Assembly: GCA_013336025.1 (NCBI GenBank)
Contig: JAAXUM010000033.1
Span: 1 to 9,938 of the forward strand
Reading direction: 5' to 3'
From: Chlorobiaceae bacterium
GTDB lineage: Bacteria > Bacteroidota > Chlorobiia > Chlorobiales > Chlorobiaceae
DNA length: 9,938 bases
The stretch's first letter is position 1; every line of letters starts with the position of its first letter. Below the pieces are notes generated by a model. It worked only from the letters and a program-made list of their open reading frames with translations. It ran no database searches and was not told where the DNA came from. The position numbers and the translations under genes were made by a program. Below are positions 8,611-9,938 of the stretch, one piece after another.

Positions 8611-8692
8611 AGAGGCGGATGTGGTGGAGGGGGGAAGATTGTGTTAAGGGTTAAGAGGGAAGTGGGGAAGGAAGCGACAGGGAGCGGAGGGA
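8611..8692 (+). repeat. G-rich, pyrimidine-poor stretch with heptanucleotide block 2
   Basis: Only five C bases occur in this interval and G runs dominate. At 8634-8661 the sequence repeats block 1 with drift: GAAGATT, GTGTTAA, GGGTTAA, GAGGGAA. G runs at 8648-8650, 8657-8659, 8664-8667 and 8680-8682 have loops of 6, 4 and 12 bases, compatible with a weak three-tetrad quadruplex on the plus strand. No function is shown. Confidence 0.5.
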
Positions 8693-8811
8693 TTCTATCG
8701 TGGACGGCACGATTATGGAAAGGTGGCTGTTATGAATGGGAACGCTTGTTTCAGACAAGGGGATTTGGGTTTATCATGGTGCTTGTACAGTGAGAATGTT
8801 TTTTTATTAAT

Positions 8812-8816
8812 GAGGT
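8812..8816 (+). promoter_or_regulatory. Ribosome binding site of the CAAX protease gene
   Basis: GAGGT, six bases before ATG 8823 (nine before ATG 8826). An in-frame ATG at 8817 touches this site and is too close to use it, which favours 8823 or 8826 as the start. Confidence 0.6.
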
Positions 8817-8822
8817 ATGGTT

Positions 8823-9938
8823 ATGATGAATGGTTTCGGACTGGTTGTTTTGTTTACCCTTGTAGTGACTTTTTTTCTCAAGCTTATTGCTGATCTGCTG
8901 AACCTCCGGGCTTCCGAGAGCGGGCTTCCGCCGGAGTTTCAGGGGGTGTATGAAGAGGATGCCTACAGGAAATCCCAGGACTATCTGCGGGCAACAACCC
9001 GTTTTTCGCTTATTGGCGCTTTTGCCGATCTTCTTTTTCTGCTTGTTTTCTGGTTTGCCGGAGGGTTCAATATGCTCGACCAGCTTTTGCGCGCTCAGGG
9101 ATACAACACGGTGCTTACCGGCGTGCTCTATATAGGCGCGCTTTTGCTCCTGCAGGGCATTCTCGGCCTTCCCTTTACCATTTACAGGACATTTGTGATC
9201 GAGGAGAGGTTCGGATTCAACAAAACCACTCCGAAAGTTTTTGTCGCTGATCTCCTGAAAACCCTTTTTCTTGGCCTGCTTCTCGGCACCCCCGTTCTTG
9301 CCGCCCTGCTCTGGTTTTTCGAACAGGCAGGCCCGTTTGGATGGCTGTGGGCCTGGGGCGGGTTGACGCTCTTCAGCCTTCTCTTGCAGTATGTTGCTCC
9401 TGCCTGGATCATGCCGATTTTCAACAAGTTTGTCCCGCTTGAAGCAGGTGAACTGAACAATGCCATTATGCAATATGCCCGAACGGTCGGATTTCCTCTT
9501 TCCGGTATATACGTGATTGATGGGTCGAAGCGATCATCAAAGGCAAATGCGTTTTTTACCGGATTCGGCAAACGCAAGCGAATTGCCCTTTTTGATACAC
9601 TGGTGAGCAACCATAGCGTCAGTGAGCTTGTTGCTGTGCTTGCACACGAAATAGGTCATTACAAGAAAAAGCATGTGCTCATCAATATGGTGCTCAGCAT
9701 GGTGAATCTCGGTGTTGTATTTTATCTCCTCTCGGTGTTCATGAACAATCCTGATCTCTTCAGTGCTTTTTTCATGCAGGATATTTCAGTCTACGGCAGC
9801 CTTGTTTTTTTCCTTCTGCTCTACAGTCCGGTTGAATTTGTTCTCTCCATTCTGCTTCAGGCGCTGTCGCGCAAGCATGAGTATGAGGCCGATAGCTTTG
9901 CCGTAGCAACATACAGCGAAGGAGCCGCGCTTGGAGAG
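8823..9938 (+). CDS. Ste24-type CAAX protease, M48 family zinc metalloprotease (partial)
   Basis: 372 residues are visible; the C-terminus runs off the window and the full family length is about 410-420. A multi-spanning inner-membrane metalloprotease. The zinc-binding HEIGH is at 275-279, with the third ligand Glu353 in HEYEADSFA (352-360). The Ste24 signatures preceding them are FVIEERFGFNKTT (124-136), PLSGIYVIDGSKRSSKANA in the 225-243 region and FFTGFGKRKRIALFDTL (244-260). Hydrophobic segments lie near 4-24, 62-82, 98-120, 145-166, 175-195, 285-305 and 322-346. In eukaryotes this family trims prenylated proteins; bacterial members more likely act in membrane-protein quality control, and the substrate here is unknown. 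Three ATGs (8817, 8823, 8826) are in frame; 8823 fits the GAGGT site. The 385-base gap from aguB suggests its own promoter. Confidence 0.93.
   Translation, partial: MMNGFGLVVLFTLVVTFFLKLIADLLNLRASESGLPPEFQGVYEEDAYRKSQDYLRATTRFSLIGAFADLLFLLVFWFAGGFNMLDQLLRAQGYNTVLTGVLYIGALLLLQGILGLPFTIYRTFVIEERFGFNKTTPKVFVADLLKTLFLGLLLGTPVLAALLWFFEQAGPFGWLWAWGGLTLFSLLLQYVAPAWIMPIFNKFVPLEAGELNNAIMQYARTVGFPLSGIYVIDGSKRSSKANAFFTGFGKRKRIALFDTLVSNHSVSELVAVLAHEIGHYKKKHVLINMVLSMVNLGVVFYLLSVFMNNPDLFSAFFMQDISVYGSLVFFLLLYSPVEFVLSILLQALSRKHEYEADSFAVATYSEGAALGE

Larger units (their letters stand above)
8438..8822. other. Gene-free spacer rich in short repeats
   Basis: 385 bases between aguB and the CAAX protease. From left to right: a 7-base-period repeat (8441-8496), four CCCGAA units ending in a short inverted repeat (8499-8584), a plain stretch (8585-8610), a G-rich, pyrimidine-poor stretch with a second 7-base-period block (8611-8692), then about 130 ordinary bases before the next gene, including a small CTTGT/ACAAG hairpin (8745-8759). 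A short open frame at 8608-8793 is low-complexity and not credible. No terminator with a proper U-tract after aguB and no convincing promoter for the next gene are seen. Confidence 0.65.

Noticed and set aside
8448..8659. Telomere-like GGGTTA units
   Set aside because: The unit is 7 bases with a variable second base, in a chromosomal spacer between housekeeping genes. The resemblance to telomere repeats is superficial.
8608..8793. 61-codon plus-strand frame in the repeat spacer
   Set aside because: Gly/Arg/Lys low-complexity sequence produced by the G-rich repeats; no start signal.
8783..8810. TTGTAC-16-TATTAA as promoter of the CAAX protease
   Set aside because: Transcription would begin at about 8817, after the GAGGT ribosome binding site, so the two signals exclude each other.
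8751..9473. 240-codon open frame on the minus strand
   Set aside because: Antisense to the Ste24-type protease; its Lys/Gln-rich low-complexity product is what the reverse of a hydrophobic coding strand gives.

Overview
The window looks like ordinary chromosome of a green sulfur bacterium (Chlorobiaceae, Chlorobium/Pelodictyon type, mid-range GC). The main evidence is the thioredoxin-reductase-like ferredoxin-NADP+ reductase, which follows the Chlorobium enzyme closely from recall. A menaquinone prenyltransferase directly after it fits an anaerobic phototroph that uses ferredoxin and menaquinone. Species cannot be fixed by eye.

Layout. 1-559 (minus): the N-terminal half of an adenosine-deaminase-superfamily enzyme of the adenine deaminase type, cut by the window edge. 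560-910: a gene-free divergent spacer with two good palindromes. 911-3070 (plus): an uncharacterised BioB-like radical SAM enzyme, then a CorA-type Mg2+/Co2+ channel 15 bases later. 3090-3578 (minus): a YqhA/UPF0114 membrane protein, convergent with corA. 3715-4257 (plus): a CIA30/NDUFAF1-like protein. 4312-5067 (minus): hisF, complete and with both catalytic aspartates. 5206-8437 (plus): a tight four-gene unit of a small Cys-containing protein of unknown function, ferredoxin-NADP+ reductase, menA and aguB. 8438-8822: a gene-free spacer built largely of short repeats. 8823-9938 (plus): a Ste24-type CAAX protease, running off the right edge.

How the genes fit together. The reductase passes electrons from reduced ferredoxin (made by the type I reaction centre) to NADP+, and MenA makes the membrane quinone of the same electron-transfer chain, so their 11-base overlap is sensible. 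AguB (putrescine synthesis), HisF (histidine/purine link) and the adenine deaminase (purine salvage) are housekeeping. The radical SAM protein, the small Cys protein and the bacterial CIA30 protein are the least understood genes.

I see no mobile element, CRISPR array, tRNA, rRNA or toxin/defence cassette, and no convincing undescribed multi-gene system. The best non-coding signals are (1) a perfect 13-base inverted repeat that puts the same element just upstream of both hisF and the divergent small gene, and (2) the 8441-8692 spacer, with a 7-base-period repeat in two blocks, four CCCGAA units spaced 20-22 bases apart and a G-rich, pyrimidine-poor stretch. Only two of the eleven genes have a clear Shine-Dalgarno site; five have an A-run there instead.
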